Shown here: piece after piece, positions 23,364 to 35,477 of the stretch
Numbering within the stretch: position 1 is the stretch's first letter
How the letters are laid out: each line of letters starts with the position of its first letter
Assembly: GCA_936432065.2 (NCBI GenBank)
Contig: OW386290.2
Span: forward strand, 145,029,677-145,093,676
Source of the DNA: Rutpela maculata
Lineage: Eukaryota > Arthropoda > Insecta > Coleoptera > Cerambycidae
Direction: 5' to 3'
DNA: 64,000 nucleotides
Notes under the pieces: generated by a model
Database searches by the model: none
Told to the model about the DNA's origin: nothing
Seen by the model: only the letters and a program-made list of their open reading frames with translations
Translations under genes and position numbers: made by a program

Positions 23364-24270
23364 ATGAATTTTAATAAAGCGGAACTTATAGACATGACTT
23401 TTGTTTTGGGCGAGTCGGACAGAAATTTTTACTTGCCACTAGATTTTATAAGCAAAGGTATCCTGAAAGAAGAATTCCTGATGTTAGCAGCTTCCAAAAC
23501 CTTCTCGATAGATTTGTGGAAACTGAAAATGTCGAATATAAGAAAAGTAAAAGAATAGAATGTATTGTGAGTGAAAAAAATGAGTTTTCTGTGATGCTGG
23601 CAACGGTTGAAAATCCCCATATTAGTCAGAGAGAAGTGAGCTCGCTAGTAGGAATAAGTAGACGGTTTGTTGGTCGAATCTTAAAAACAAATAAGTTTCA
23701 TGCATATAATATTCAAATGCATCATGAATAATTTGATGACGATTTTCAAATGCGTATACAGTTTTGTAATTGAGCCAGAGATAAAATGCAAGATGTCACC
23801 TTCTTTCATAATGTTTTATTCACTGATGAGGCAAGTTTTCATAAAAATGGATTTGTTAATAGGCACAATTTGCATTATTATGCTTCGGAAAATCCTCACT
23901 TTTTTAGGCAATTTGATAACCAGCACAGATGATCTATAAACGTTTGAGGAGGAATTACTGGAGAACATGCAATAGGGCCACATTTCTTTGATGGTACATT
24001 GACTGGAGCTATTTATCTTCATTTTCTGGAAAACTATCTGCCACAATTCGTCACTGGAAAGACGAAGAGGCGTATCTATAATGTATATTTATGTGAGATA
24101 CGCCTCTTCGTCTTTTCAGTGACGAATTATTGGTGAATCTTCCTGAAAGGATTTGAAATAGGATGTGGTTTCAGCAAGATGGTGCTCCACCACATTATTT
24201 AAATGCAGTTAGAGACCACTTTAACAATAATGTAAGCCGAAATGCAAGATATATTTTTTTTTTAAATAAA
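23364..24270 (+). pseudogene. Mariner-type transposase pseudogene
   Basis: It starts MNFNKAELIDMTFVLGESD. After a frame change near 23478 it continues with SSFQNLLDRFVET, an HTH segment (ISQREVSSLVGISRRFVGRI, LKTNKFHAYNIQMHHE), the first catalytic block LFTDEASFHKNGFVNRHNLH, YYASENPHFFRQ, GGITGEHAIGPHFFDGTLTG and LENYLPQ. A hairpin interrupts it at 24045-24128. The second block NRMWFQQDGAPPHYLNAVRD follows. Stops at about 23729, 23774, 23938 and 23947, one frameshift and the loss of the third catalytic block make it non-functional. DDE_3/IS630-Tc1-mariner family; the insect subgroup with a long N-terminal HTH domain. Confidence 0.85.
24045..24128. repeat. 84-bp near-perfect hairpin inside the mariner pseudogene
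   Basis: AATTCGTCACTGGAAAGACG ... CGTCTTTTCAGTGACGAATT. Arms of 33 bases, with one mismatch or so (GGAAA against TTTTC), enclose an 18-base AT-rich loop. It separates LENYLPQ from LLVNLPER of the transposase, which are adjacent in intact relatives, so the hairpin is an insertion or an inverted duplication. AATT lies at both ends but belongs to the palindrome, so a target duplication cannot be told apart. Confidence 0.8.
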
Positions 24271-24685
24271 GATATCCTGAAAATTTCGGGTAAATATTAA
24301 TTTTACCCGAGGATATCGTAATTTGACTTGGGTAAATATGTTTGTGAGTCGGTCTCCGTGTATACTTTTACAATGAAATCAAGATATTAGGAGTGGAAAA
24401 GTACACGAATTAATTTAATTACAGAAAAAAATGACAAGGTTGTGTTCCCTAACCTTTTCACCGCAGGTTTTTTTCTCTAGTCGAAATAATGACATAACTT
24501 AAACTGCTGGTCAATTGAAATGGACGGACCAAGCGAATTTTTAGGTTGGATTTAAATACACATTTTTTTGAGAAAGAGAATAAATATCAGTATGCGGTTT
24601 TCAGGATTTAAGAGATAATAATTTATTTGTGAAACAGCGAGTTTCTCACGATTCTTTTATTTTGAAGCACCCTATCTACAGGGTG

Positions 24686-25030
24686 TGTTCTTTGTCAAAG
24701 AACTTTTATAGTCTAATGGTAGCCTCAAAGCCCCCATTAGACTACAAAAGTTCTTTGACAAAAATCTTTTATAAATTATATTTTTTATGAGAAATCTTTA
24801 ATATTTTATAAGATATAGTCGATATTTTATGAAATTTGGTCTATTACACTGTCACATCTATAATAAAGAATCTTTTATAAAAGATCTTTGTCAAAGAACT
24901 TTTATAGTCTAATGCGGGCTTAGAAATATGTATAACATTTTATAAAATTTGGTCGCTTACACTGTCAAATTTTTCATAAAATATCTTTTATAAAAGATCT
25001 TTGCCAAAGCACTTTTATAGTTTAATGGGC
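24686..25030. repeat. MITE-like element (24731-24918) and related ends
   Basis: CCCCCATTAGACTACAAAAG (24731) is inverted at 24899-24918 (CTTTTATAGTCTAATGCGGG region). The inverted match continues inward through TTCTTTGACAAA and ATCTTTTATAAA for about 50 bp. A further end in inverted orientation lies at 24690-24718 and another at 25000-25028 (CTTTTATAGTTTAATGGGCC), so the place has taken more than one copy or duplicated ends. Confidence 0.6.
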
Positions 25031-25054
25031 CTAATTTCTTAATCCTTAATAGTG

Positions 25055-25217
25055 AAAGTAAGGAGTGCGCACAAAAAAAGTTAGACAGACAGACAGAAAT
25101 TTTTTTTCGCTCAAACTTAAAATCTCGACGTTTCAGAACATTCTAAGCCTATTTGAATAATAAAAAAATTTTTAAAAATTTTTTGTCGTTACTATACTTC
25201 CACTAGATGTGGAAGTA
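25055..25217 (-). mobile_element. ACTTCCACATCC repeat family, hairpin-end fragment
   Basis: GTGCGCACAAAAAAAGTTA, ACAGACAGACAG, AACATTCTAAGCCTATTTGA and the terminal hairpin CTTCCACTAGATGTGGAAG, in minus orientation. Only the hairpin-end 160 bases are present. Confidence 0.7.
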
Positions 25218-25754
25218 ATTTAGGAAGTTTACAGCATTATTATAACTATTATCATTGGATTCGTTTGTCCCTTTGCTTGGTTCATCATCTAGCGCACAAT
25301 TCTCAAAAAATTTACCTCGACAAGTCTTACAAAAACGCTACGGATACCTCGAGGACACAAGATATACCCAGAAAGCAGTAGAGGCGGCAAAAACAAATAA
25401 AATGATAGAACGAATCCCCAATTTCAGCCAAGTAGCTACCTCTTGTTATTATTATTATCATTATGAAAAGGGCGGTTTCCGACAGTTTAAGGGTGAAGGG
25501 AGGGTCGAACCAGCGTAAAATCATTTTTTTCTTGATTAGCATACTCGACAACGGTAAACGTCTTTAACAAGAAAAAAAAAAAGAAACTATTTTACACCCC
25601 CTGGCAGGGTAAATTCCACCCCTGAGAGCTGTTTCGGTCTACTACCTGACATTACCTTTAACCATCTGTTATATCCCCATGAAAAAACAAAGAATCCCTG
25701 CAAAAATACTCGATGTCAAGCTATCATATGAGAAACAAGCTAAAAACCGCTGCC
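25218..25754. other. No recognisable feature
   Basis: The frame 25255-25518 (87 codons) has no known domain and ends in a TTATTATTATTATCA run. No splice context was found. Confidence 0.3.
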
Positions 25755-26248
25755 CAAGGAATCACTACTACCACATCGATTTTCTATCCAAGTCTCTCAC
25801 AACAAAAAAATTTTATATGTGGAAATAATTTTTTATGGAACTTAACTAATATAATATTTGAAATCCCATAAAACGATATCCCACATCGGTATTGGGGAGG
25901 GGGGTGGTGATAGGGGGTGGTAGTGGTGGTGGATGAAGTAAAAAAATATTTTGAGGTTTTAGGTTTTTGTACAGTGTACACACACTAAATCACAATTTTT
26001 TTCATTCCCTTCAATAATGGGGTGGGGGTAGCTAATGCTAAAAAAATTTTTGAGACCTTAGCTGCTCTTGTATATACTTAAATACCAATTTTATGGACTC
26101 TTACCTGCTTGATTTACCCCCCAACCCTTCGGTGTATATCTTAAACGGTTCCAGAGTAATCGTGCGCACAAAAAAAGTTACAGACAGACCGACAGAGAGA
26201 CAGAAATTTTTTTTTCGCTTAAACTTAAAATCCTGACGTTTCAATACA
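25755..26248 (-). mobile_element. ACTTCCACATCC repeat family, copy B (truncated)
   Basis: It begins with the blunt family end CCGCTGCCCAAGGAATCACT and runs through GGGGTGG blocks, GACTCTTACCTGCTTGATTT and GTGCGCACAAAAAAAGTTA to CGTTTCA at 26248. The final 100 bases or so, including the hairpin, are missing. An AACGTT-type foldback lies nearby at 26361. Confidence 0.75.
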
Positions 26249-26360
26249 TGGGATACAACGTGGTTATTTCAGTTGTTTTCCAATCATATCAATAATAATG
26301 TTAATACTGATCCCAATGAGAACACAAACGTTTAAAAGACGTTAAAATTAACGATAACCG

Positions 26361-26845
26361 AACGTTTAGTAACCATTGTATTACGACGTTGAATCAACGG
26401 ACGAATGACCCGCGGTTCAACGTGTATTTCAAAGTATTTTATAACATTTTTGTAACGTTATATTTAACGTTAATTAACGTTATATGATGACGTTTTTGTA
26501 ACGTTACATCTATAATATTACTTAACGTTGAATTTGATCGTTAGCTAACGTTGTTAAAACGTTAAATAGCGGTCAAATTCAACGTTAAGTAATATTATAT
26601 ACATAACGTTACAAAAACGTCATCCTATAATGTTCACTAGCGGTCAACTTCAACGTTAAGTAATATTATAGACATAACGTTACAAAAACGTCATCCGATA
26701 ACGTTCACTAACGGTTAAATTCAACGTTAAGTAATATTATAGATGTAACGTTACAAAAATGTTATAAAATATTTTGAAATACACGTTGAACCGCGGGACA
26801 TTCGTCCGTTGATTCAACGTCGTAATACAATGGCTACCAAACGTT
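26361..26845. mobile_element. AACGTT-rich foldback element with internal tandem units
   Basis: Ends AACGTTT (26361) and AAACGTT (26845) with about 105 bp of near-perfect inverted repeat. CATTGTATTACGACGTTGAA, CAACGGACGAATG and GCGGTTCAACGTGTATTTCA are all mirrored. The interior holds about three tandem units of 65-70 bp, each with CAACGTTAAGTAATATTATA and AACGTTACAAAAACGTCATC. No coding capacity. Confidence 0.8.
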
Positions 26846-27192
26846 AGACATATTATTATAAATATATATTAGTAAAATGCATAAACAAAAAAATATATAT
26901 TATAGAGACAAGATTTCTATTTAAGTGCAAGCGACAAAAATTAAGAAAATATATATTTTTTTAAATTAAATGATTAATAACTTTCTTATTTACTGATTGA
27001 TTTTCTTCAAAAAACAATAGGGTTCTTCCTCTAGCTAACACTAACTTACTTTCCAAATTTCAATATAATCGAACTTTTCTTTCTTAATTTATCGTGCTTA
27101 CAAGAAACGTGACGGACGGACAGACAGAGGGACAGACGGACATTTTGAAAGTTGTTCAGAATTCGTACACTAACACAATGATATGAACATTT

Positions 27193-27890
27193 TACTTCCA
27201 CATCCAGTGGAAGTATAGTAACTACAAAAAAATTTTAAAAAATTTTTATTGTTCAAATAGGCTTAGAATGTCATGAAACGTCGAGATTTCAAGTTTGAGC
27301 GAAAAAAAAATTTCTGTCTGTCGGTCTGTAACTTTTTTTTGTGCGCACGTTTACTCTGGAACCGTTTGAGATATTGACTTGAAATTTGGTACACATATGT
27401 ACTTTAACGAGATCTAGAACTAGATTATATTTTCATCTTGTTCAGTCGAAGGGTTGGGGGGTAAATTGGGGTAAATTTGGAGTAAAGAGGTAAATCAAGC
27501 AGGTAAGAATCCATAAAATTGATATTTAGCATAGATAAGAGAAGCTAAGGTCTCAAAAAAAATTTTAGCATTAGCCATCCCCATTACCACCCCCACCCCA
27601 TTATTAAAGGGGATGAAAGAAAAACGTGATTTAGTGTGTGTACAATAACCAGAAACCTCAAAATATTTTTTTTACTTTTATCCACCCCCCACTCTCACCC
27701 ACTGTCACCACCCCCACCCCACTACCGATGTGGGGTATCGTTTTATGGGTTTTTTGGGTAGAGGATTTCAAATATTATATTATTAAAGTTCCATAAGCAA
27801 TTATTTCCAGATACAAAATTTTTTCGTTGTGTGACTTGGATAGAAAATCCGGATGTGGAAGTAGTGATTCCTTGGGCAGCGGTTTTTCTC
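27193..27890 (+). mobile_element. ACTTCCACATCC repeat family, copy C (full length)
   Basis: Complete copy from the hairpin TTACTTCCACATCCAGTGGA to GGATGTGGAAGTAGTGATTC and CTTGGGCAGCGGTTTTT. It shows both family ends. The 12-13 bases (T)ACTTCCACATCC at the hairpin end are inverted about 24 bases in from the other end. The preceding 170 bp (27020-27192) match the right arm of the palindrome at 10690-10904. Confidence 0.8.
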
Positions 27891-28065
27891 TACAAGCGAT
27901 CGATACTTCCGGTTTTAGAAATGTGCCGATCAAATACAATATACTCTTCGTTTTTGCGAAGAGTATAATAAGCAAAAAGGGGTGGTTTTTGGCCGTTTCA
28001 CTCCGTTATTCGTATTCAGCATCCTCGAAAACGGGGGAGGGGATAGTTTTCATAACTTCAGCATG

Positions 28066-28756
28066 ATTTTGCTTTTTTTCGAGAAAATCCCGCCTCCTTA
28101 CTTCCACTATAACACATTAACCACGTCTTACGATGAAAGATAAAATACTTTAGTACAGAAAATGTAGGGGAGGAATTCTAAGAATACTGGTATCAATTTC
28201 CTTTTGACTTACCGACGTAGATTTTCAGCTTCTAGCTGCTGGCTTATTTTGCACTAAATTAACACTAAACTATCACCAAACATATGAACTCTTTTAACAG
28301 CTATTTTTTAAAAAAATGCAAATAAGTCCGTTTTTAGATCATTTTTACAAGCACTGAAAAGATAAAAGCAAGTCTGTCACTTTAAAAATGATCATTCTAA
28401 CTTATTTTTTAAATTTGTCGATGTCACAAAATATTGCCGGTAAAAACATCGGGATATCGAGTGATTTTCTTGGTGATAATAATTGAATTTTCATATTGAT
28501 ACGTGCCATAAGCGTTTATTACATTTTCCTCTTCGATTTAAGTACGTAGAATAGAATGATTATTAAATGAATCATTAATTTTTAATATTTACCGTAAATA
28601 CGATTGTGTAGATAACTTGTCTGGTCAAATAACTCTATTTACCGATAACCTTGACTTTCAAAATTAACAAAAATGTTATCATGTGTCTAAATGTACTACT
28701 GGTACTTCAAGCACGTACGACACATGTGTCATGTTATTGGGGAGATTAATTAGCGA
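28066..28756. other. No recognisable feature
   Basis: AT-rich unique-looking sequence without coding signal. Confidence 0.35.
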
Positions 28757-29010
28757 AGGGCTTTATTGAAGGTGTGGAAACCATCTTTTTTGCTAATTTC
28801 GGGGTGCTGAATACGAATCTGTCATTCAGGTTGGCTAAAAACATCGGGAAGACAGTAAAAAACAACCCTTATTTGGGGGTGGCATTGAAATTGATATTAG
28901 AACTTGTAACAAAAAGTTATTCTTTACTGCAAGAAATTCTTTAAAAATACTCAGTTTCGTTAGGTAAGTAGAAAAAGAAGCAAAAATACTAAATTCGGCA
29001 TAAAACAAAT
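28757..29010 (+). repeat. Dispersed repeat, copy 2 of 2
   Basis: Mate of 4560-4795, same orientation and order of words (GGGGTGCTGAA, AAAAAACAACCCTT, TTTGGGGGTGGCATTG, TGATATTAG). Confidence 0.55.
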
Positions 29011-29853
29011 TCGTCTCTTGTTTCAACCTCTTCAAAGATGTAGAAGGAGTATTTTTCATCATCCCTTCCTCTGTTCTTTTATTTGGTCTTTCAAAATCTG
29101 TTTTCCTTCTAATAGTGAAAATTAGTCATCATTCAGGACTTCCAGGAGGTAACCTCCATAATAATTTAACAGCAAAATCTAGAATCCAGAATTCCAGAAT
29201 TCTGGACCCATTTCTGAAATATAACTCGAGTAAAAATGTTTTTTGTATTTTTTCCAAGTATTTTGAATTGAAGTTTTTTTTTAACCAGTAAGCACTTTAA
29301 CACAAACTTAAATGACACTTGACGTTTCATTCTGATATAACAATGAAATTGAAGTAGTATATTTGGTAACGTCCGTAATTCCGCATAGGACATAACCAAA
29401 AAAAGTGGGACTGCCGCCAAAATTTTTCTTTTTCAAAAACCAAATTGAAGCTTTTTTGATATTTTTAATTAGGGGGTACTTGCCCCTAAAATGGGGTAAA
29501 ATCCACTGTATAGAGAGAAAATTTAAAAATATTTTGAAGTATTTATACGTATATTTTAAGTAGTAAGCGACTTGCAACCCCCAAATAGGGGTAGTTTTTG
29601 TACTTATTTGTTGCTATAGGTTGGAATAATAACAGTGGGTTTACTTTATACAACTTGTTCATTGAGGCAATATTAAATAACATGTTAATGAATTTATACA
29701 CATTTTTGTGCTAAGTGATTTTCAGCGCCCACTCATGGTACTTTTTGTACTTATTGGCTCTTTATTGGGTTGATGTGAATAATAATGATGTATCTTAGTC
29801 CTTTACATTTTACTTTTACCAAAATCAACTGTCAAATAAATGTATCAATTGAA

Positions 29854-30275
29854 GACACAAGTGGATGAAGGGTCTATGTGACATTTTCGAAAAAAACGAG
29901 TTTTTTATATGAATGAAGGCTATAAGTACACAAAATTCCCTCAGGTACATTACATTTGTTTCTAATGCAAAAATATCTGATTTATAAATTTATAAAGGAT
30001 TTATATACTGTTGAAGTTGGTAGGTGGTTAAAAACTTTGAGATCAATTATATCAAAATCACTTTGTTGAAAAAAACAATTTTTTTATATGAATGAAGGCT
30101 ATAAGTACACAGAATTCCCTCAGGTACATTACATTTGATTCAAATGCAAAAATATCTGATTTATAAATTTACAAAGGATCTATGTATTGTTGAAGTTGGT
30201 AGGTTGTTAAAAACTTTGAGATCAATTATCTCAAAATCACTTTGTTGTTACATAGACCCTTCATCCACTTGTGTC
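29854..30275. mobile_element. Small TIR element with an internal 179-bp tandem duplication
   Basis: GACACAAGTGGATGAAGGGT (29854) is exactly inverted at 30256-30275, the match reaching about 25 bases (through CTATGT). Between the ends, the stretch starting GAATGAAGGCTATAAGTACA (29911) is repeated at 30090 with few differences: CCCTCAGGTACATTACATTT, GTTGAAGTTGGTAGGT, GAGATCAATTAT. No protein. Confidence 0.8.
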
Positions 30276-30956
30276 CCGTTTTTTTTTGTTGTGTCCTATG
30301 GAGGTTACAAAAACTGGGAGATGTTGCGTTTACTCTTTCATTTAAATATGCCAAAAGGTATTTATTTTATAGGGGGTCAAAATTGGAATTAGCGTCATTT
30401 AATTTTGGGTTTAAAATGTTTTATTTTCATTTTTTTTTTTTTTTTTTAGTATAATACCAATAATACCCCACAAGTTAAATTTTCTCCATAATCGTCAGCA
30501 AACGATACTCATCTCATGGTGACTCTTTATCTGGTGCACTGTAATTTCAAAGGAGTTGGCATCTTCAAAGGTGCGTGCTAACTTCCCTTATGTTTTGATT
30601 CTCTTTAAAAAATTTCCGGAAATCTTCATCCTCCAGGGTATCCTGAACGAAATTAATAAGTGGAAATTTTTCTGTCAAAATATTATCATATGACCTTATT
30701 TGACATTTAGTTTTACTTAAAAATGGAATTTTATTTGTCATATTAAACGAGATAGTTATAAAAAAAATCACTGAACTCGTGAAACAACATTTTATTTCAT
30801 GTTTAATTATGATACTGAATATTTCAAATGTGTTTGAAAATCCTTTAAAAACTTCTCGCGTTTCAGTGGTGAATACATCGGTAAAGAATCTATATAAATT
30901 AAATGTCTATGCTTGACTACATAAATAAAATATTTTGAAACAATTTTATTTAACTT

Positions 30957-31637
30957 ATTATTTCCATATCCAGTGGAAGTATAGTGACGACAAAAAAAAT
31001 TAGAAAATTTTTATTGTTCAAATAGGCTTAGAATGTGAATGAAACGTCGAGATTTTAAGTTTGAGCAAAAAAATTCTGTCTCTCTGTCGGTCTGTCTGTA
31101 ACATTTTTGTGCGCACGATTACTCTGGAACCGTAAGATATTGACTTGAAATTTAGTACACGTATGTACTTCAACGGGATCTGGAACTAGATTATATTTTC
31201 ATCTCATTCGTCGAAGGGTTGGCGGGAAAATTAGGGGGGTAAATAAATAAATCAAGCAAGTAAGAGTCCATAAAACTGGTATTTAGTGTATACAAGAGAG
31301 GCTAAGGCCTCAAAAAAATTTTCAGCATTAGCCACCCCCATTACCATCCCGTAACACCATTATTAAAGGGGATAAAAAAAATGTGATTTAGTGTGTGTAC
31401 AAAAACCAAAAACCTCAAAATATTTTTTTACTTCATCCATCCCAACTACCTGTCACCACCCGAACCCACTGCCGATGTGGGATATCGTTTTATGGGTTTT
31501 TGAGGTAGGCGATTTCAAATATTATATGATTAAAGTTCCATAACCAATTATTTCCACATACAAAATTTTTTCGTTGTGAGATACTTGGATAGAGAATCCG
31601 GATGTGGAAGTAGTGATTCCTTGGACAGCGGTTCCTT
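30957..31637 (+). mobile_element. ACTTCCACATCC repeat family, copy D (full length)
   Basis: Runs from TTATTTCCATATCCAGTGGA to GGATGTGGAAGTAGTGATTC and CTTGGACAGCGG. It has small differences at the hairpin (Cca to Cat) and in the GGTTGGCGGGAAAATT block, so it is older than copy C. Confidence 0.8.
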
Positions 31638-31911
31638 TCTAGTTCGTGGAAACTTAGTTGGAACTTCCAGTAGCTTTCTCTGCACTACGCTGAATAACTT
31701 CTCATTTTGGTTTTCGTCCATATGATACTTTTCAATCAGGTATGATAAGTATTTCAATTTTGGATGTTTTTTTAAACCTCACAAAGTTCTTCACAATATG
31801 TGCATAATGTATATTTCTGTTCTTTTTCCATTCTTTAATATCTTGTTCTTTAAAAACCTCGAAAACTACTTCACAATAGAAATATTAAGGTTAGACTGGT
31901 TAAACTGTCTA

Positions 31912-32828
31912 CACTCAAAGAAAATGATAGGTAAATTCAACCAAAAAGAGCATATGAAATCGCGCCTATCTAGTTTCATAGTTAAATCAATCAGAAAAGA
32001 ATAGTCATACAACTTTATTTGTTTTCGTAAACAAATAGTAGTTTAATAATCATATCTTCTTGTAACGAATTAAATAGGACAATGACATTTTTTTATGTTC
32101 ACTAACCATTTTCAATTTGGTCTACAATTAAATAGTACGACGACTTTGTTTTTTGTTCACCAACTAATTTTTAGGTTGATCTACACTTTATTGTATGATG
32201 AAGTTTTTTTTGGTTAGCCAAAATCTCAGTATTGAGACATAAGACCACCCAAACAAAAGATTAGAGATCGTTTATAAGATCCATCCAAATATATCGATGA
32301 TCCCTGAGAGAATTTGAACATTGCAATCGTGTTATTAATTTTCTATAAATTCATAAGAGTATAAGATAATGCATGATTGATTATTGTCAGTGATTCGTAT
32401 GTGGCGTCATCTGGGAATAATTTTTTAATAGACTACGTGGTAAGCAAGCAAATTTTATGGTAATTCTTTTAGAACTTCTAGAAGACGACAATAATATTAG
32501 TTTGTCTACCAAGTACAATAAATAATACAGCGAACTAATACTGGGTTAGAATTACAATTCGATAATAGTTAAAAATAAGATATACTATTATGTGGTTTAA
32601 TTTGACAAATTTCAACAAAATAATAGTCAGACGAAAAAAATAATAGTCTTATTCATCTATTTTTTAAGTTAATGTTTGTTTTGTTGTACGACAACTTTTT
32701 ATTAATTAAAATAACAATTACCTCTTGTTTAAAAATACCATCAATATAGTTTAGTTTAACAAAATTAACGATATTGTTAGTTAACCATTTTTTTTTTGTT
32801 GAATTTACCCATACTATTTCTTTGAGTG
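31912..32828. mobile_element. TIR element with TA target duplication and 188-bp core
   Basis: Ends CACTCAAAGAAAATGATAGG (31912) and, inverted at the right, CACTCAAAGAAATAGTATGG (32828), with GGTAAATTCAAC conserved inside both. TA lies directly outside each end (31910-31911, 32829-32830), which fits Tc1/mariner-like insertion. The arms contain repeated AATAGT / ACGACGACTTTG-like words. The segment 32272-32459 recurs at 38417-38608. No transposase frame. Confidence 0.75.
32272..32459 (+). repeat. Core repeat shared with 38417-38608
   Basis: TTATAAGATCCATCCAAAT, GAATTTGAACATTGCAA, TATAAATTCATAAGA, TGATTATTGTCAGTG, GTGGCGTCATCT, CTACGTGGTAAG and CAAATTTTATG occur in this order and spacing here and at 38417-38608, although the sequences on both sides differ. 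Confidence 0.8.
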
Positions 32829-32950
32829 TATGAAATAATAATTAATAGTTCATGACGTTTTATTTCGAAGGTATCTATCTCTGTTAAGTTATAATGTGCT
32901 GAAACTTACCTAACTATACCATGTGCATAAAACATGAAAATAAACTAAAA

Positions 32951-33622
32951 AACCGCTGCACAAGGAATCACTACTTCCACATCCAGATTTTCTATCCTAG
33001 TCACTCACAACGAAAAAATTTTGTATGTGGAAATAATTGTCTAATAATATAATATTTGAAATCCTCTACCCCAAAAACCTATAAAACGATACCCCACATC
33101 GGTTGTGGGGTGGGGGTGGTGCTAGGGGGTGGTAGTGGGGGTGGATGAAGTAAAAAATATTTTGAGGTTTCTGGTTCTTGTACACATACACTAAATCATA
33201 ATTTTTTTTCATCCCCTTTAATAATGGGGTGGGGGTGGTAATGGGGGTGGCTAATGCCAAAATTGTTTTTGAGACCTTAGCTTCTCTTTAATATACTAAA
33301 TACCAATTTTCTGGACTCTTACCTGCTTAATTTACCTATTTACCCCAAATTTACCCCCAACCCTTCGATGGAACAAGATGAAAATATAATCTAGTTCTAG
33401 ATCACGTTAAAATACATACGTGTACCAAATTTCAAGTCAATATCTTAAACGGTTCCAGAGTAAATGTGCGCACAAAAAAAAGTTACAGACCGACAGACAG
33501 AAATTTTTTTTCTCTCAAACTTAAAATCTCGACGTTTCATGACATTCTAAGCCTATTTGAACAATAAAAATTTTTAAAAATTTTTTTGTCGTTACTATAC
33601 TTCCACTGGATGTGGAAGTAAA
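32951..33622 (-). mobile_element. ACTTCCACATCC repeat family, copy E (full length)
   Basis: Minus orientation, from AACCGCTGCACAAGGAATCA to the hairpin CTTCCACTGGATGTGGAAG and TAA. All internal landmarks are present. Confidence 0.8.
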
Positions 33623-35477
33623 AATAATGTTCCATCTATTTTAGTGAACAAAACCTATTTCATAGCACACAAGTAGAGTTGTCTTAAACAATTTTCAGTA
33701 AGTTTTTGAAACCAAAATGGGTGAAAAAGATATTATTTATCTATTATACGAATATAGGTATTCCGGTTCACCCAAACTGTTGTGTTGTAACATTAGAAAA
33801 TATAAGAAAAACAGAATTCCACCCATTTTAGTGAAGAAAACGTAATATCCAACATTTCAGTGAATATATATTAACTCTATGTAGTAGTTTTCTGCAACTA
33901 AAATGGGTGGAAATTTTTTTAACATTGCATGTAGGTATGTAAATATCTTTCTTACAACTATATAGATATCTAGTTTTATGGTATTAAATTAGTATTTATT
34001 TAATGATGTAGATATGAAATTTTCTTACCGAGTCCCCCGCGTACATGAATTAATTGCAGGAAATTTTTCTCGCATGTGAGTTTTTTAAGAAAATTACTCG
34101 GAATAATTTTGAAAAAATTCATGTACTCAAAAAATTTCCAGCAATAATTCAAGCACGGGAGATTACAAGTGAGAATTTTCTAGTAAAATGCTAAGTAGGC
34201 CTTGGAAAAAAGTGAAACACACTATATATAGAAAATAGAACAATGGCAGTAATTATAATGTCATTGTTAAATTAATATACTGAAATTAGATCACTGTGGA
34301 TCACAGGATCACTGACGTTTGTTATACCTACTGAGATTGTATTAAATGTTGAATGTAGATGAATTGTTACGTTTGAATCGCTTGGTGTTTCTACTGCTAT
34401 TTGTGCTTATTTACTGTCGCTCTTTAATTTATATTATCGTTTAAAAGTTCTAACTAAAAAGTAGCACATGACGCTCATATTTTAAAAGTTTAAAAAATGG
34501 AAAAAGAAATTAACTTTTTTGTCGTAAATAGGTACCTAAGTGAAAATATTTTTTAGTTTTATAATTCTGAACGGCATGATGTCCAATTTTATATAAACTG
34601 GAATTTGATTTTTCTACTACGCCAATCATTTTCCTGTCTATAAACTCCAGAAAAACAATTTGTAGAAAGTATGTGCTCATGCTTTGTATGCACAACAGTC
34701 AACAACAAAACTTACCTGTATAGAATCACTCCTGCTATTTCAGCATATCCCACGTGTATCTAAGCATAAACATTTTTTCAATCCATCCACGTAAAAAGTA
34801 GCTACTCTGACACTAAACTTCTGTTTCTTGCACGTGGCGATGGCCCCCAACAAAGTCATTGAAACAAGTTCTAAACTATCACACTTTATTTTTCTAATTA
34901 TACAAGTGACACGCTCGCGTAGTTGAAAACAATCAATGAAACAATAAATAAATTAGTAATTACACTACATCAAATGATAAAAACAATATTTATGTACATA
35001 AACTTGACCTATATTTGTTTTATACTTTTATAGTGGAGTCGTCGAAGTAAGGTCCAAGCAATCTCCATTTTTTAGGTTGTTCGATACTGAAACTGTGGGT
35101 ATAGGCTCGTGTTTTCCTGCAAAATATAAATACGGTATAAATAGCCGGCTATAGCGGTAGTACTTATCAGTTTTACAGATAACTTAACCTAGTACTGGGT
35201 ATCAAGTGTGGATTATCGATTTTGTGTGAGTCCCACGTTCATACCGTGTAGTTACGTCCGATTTATTTTGCGATCAATATTTCACAAATGCACATTTATA
35301 CATTGCAGATTGCAAATTGCACATTTAGGACAGAAACCAGGTAATAAGTTATAAAAATATACAAAAAGTATTAATAATCGCAGAAAAAATAAAATAAACA
35401 GTGATTAAACATTTTACGGAGAAAAAATTGCAGGCATAATTAGAACATATACAGGTTGTTCCTTAATGACGTGCTAA
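33623..35477. other. No gene identified
   Basis: AT-rich. A loose inverted arrangement around 34030-34180 (CATGTGAG / CATGTACTC, AATTTTCT blocks) may be an old foldback. ACCCATTTTAGTGAA-like words recur at 33640, 33718, 33820 and 33895. No protein or RNA gene. Confidence 0.35.
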
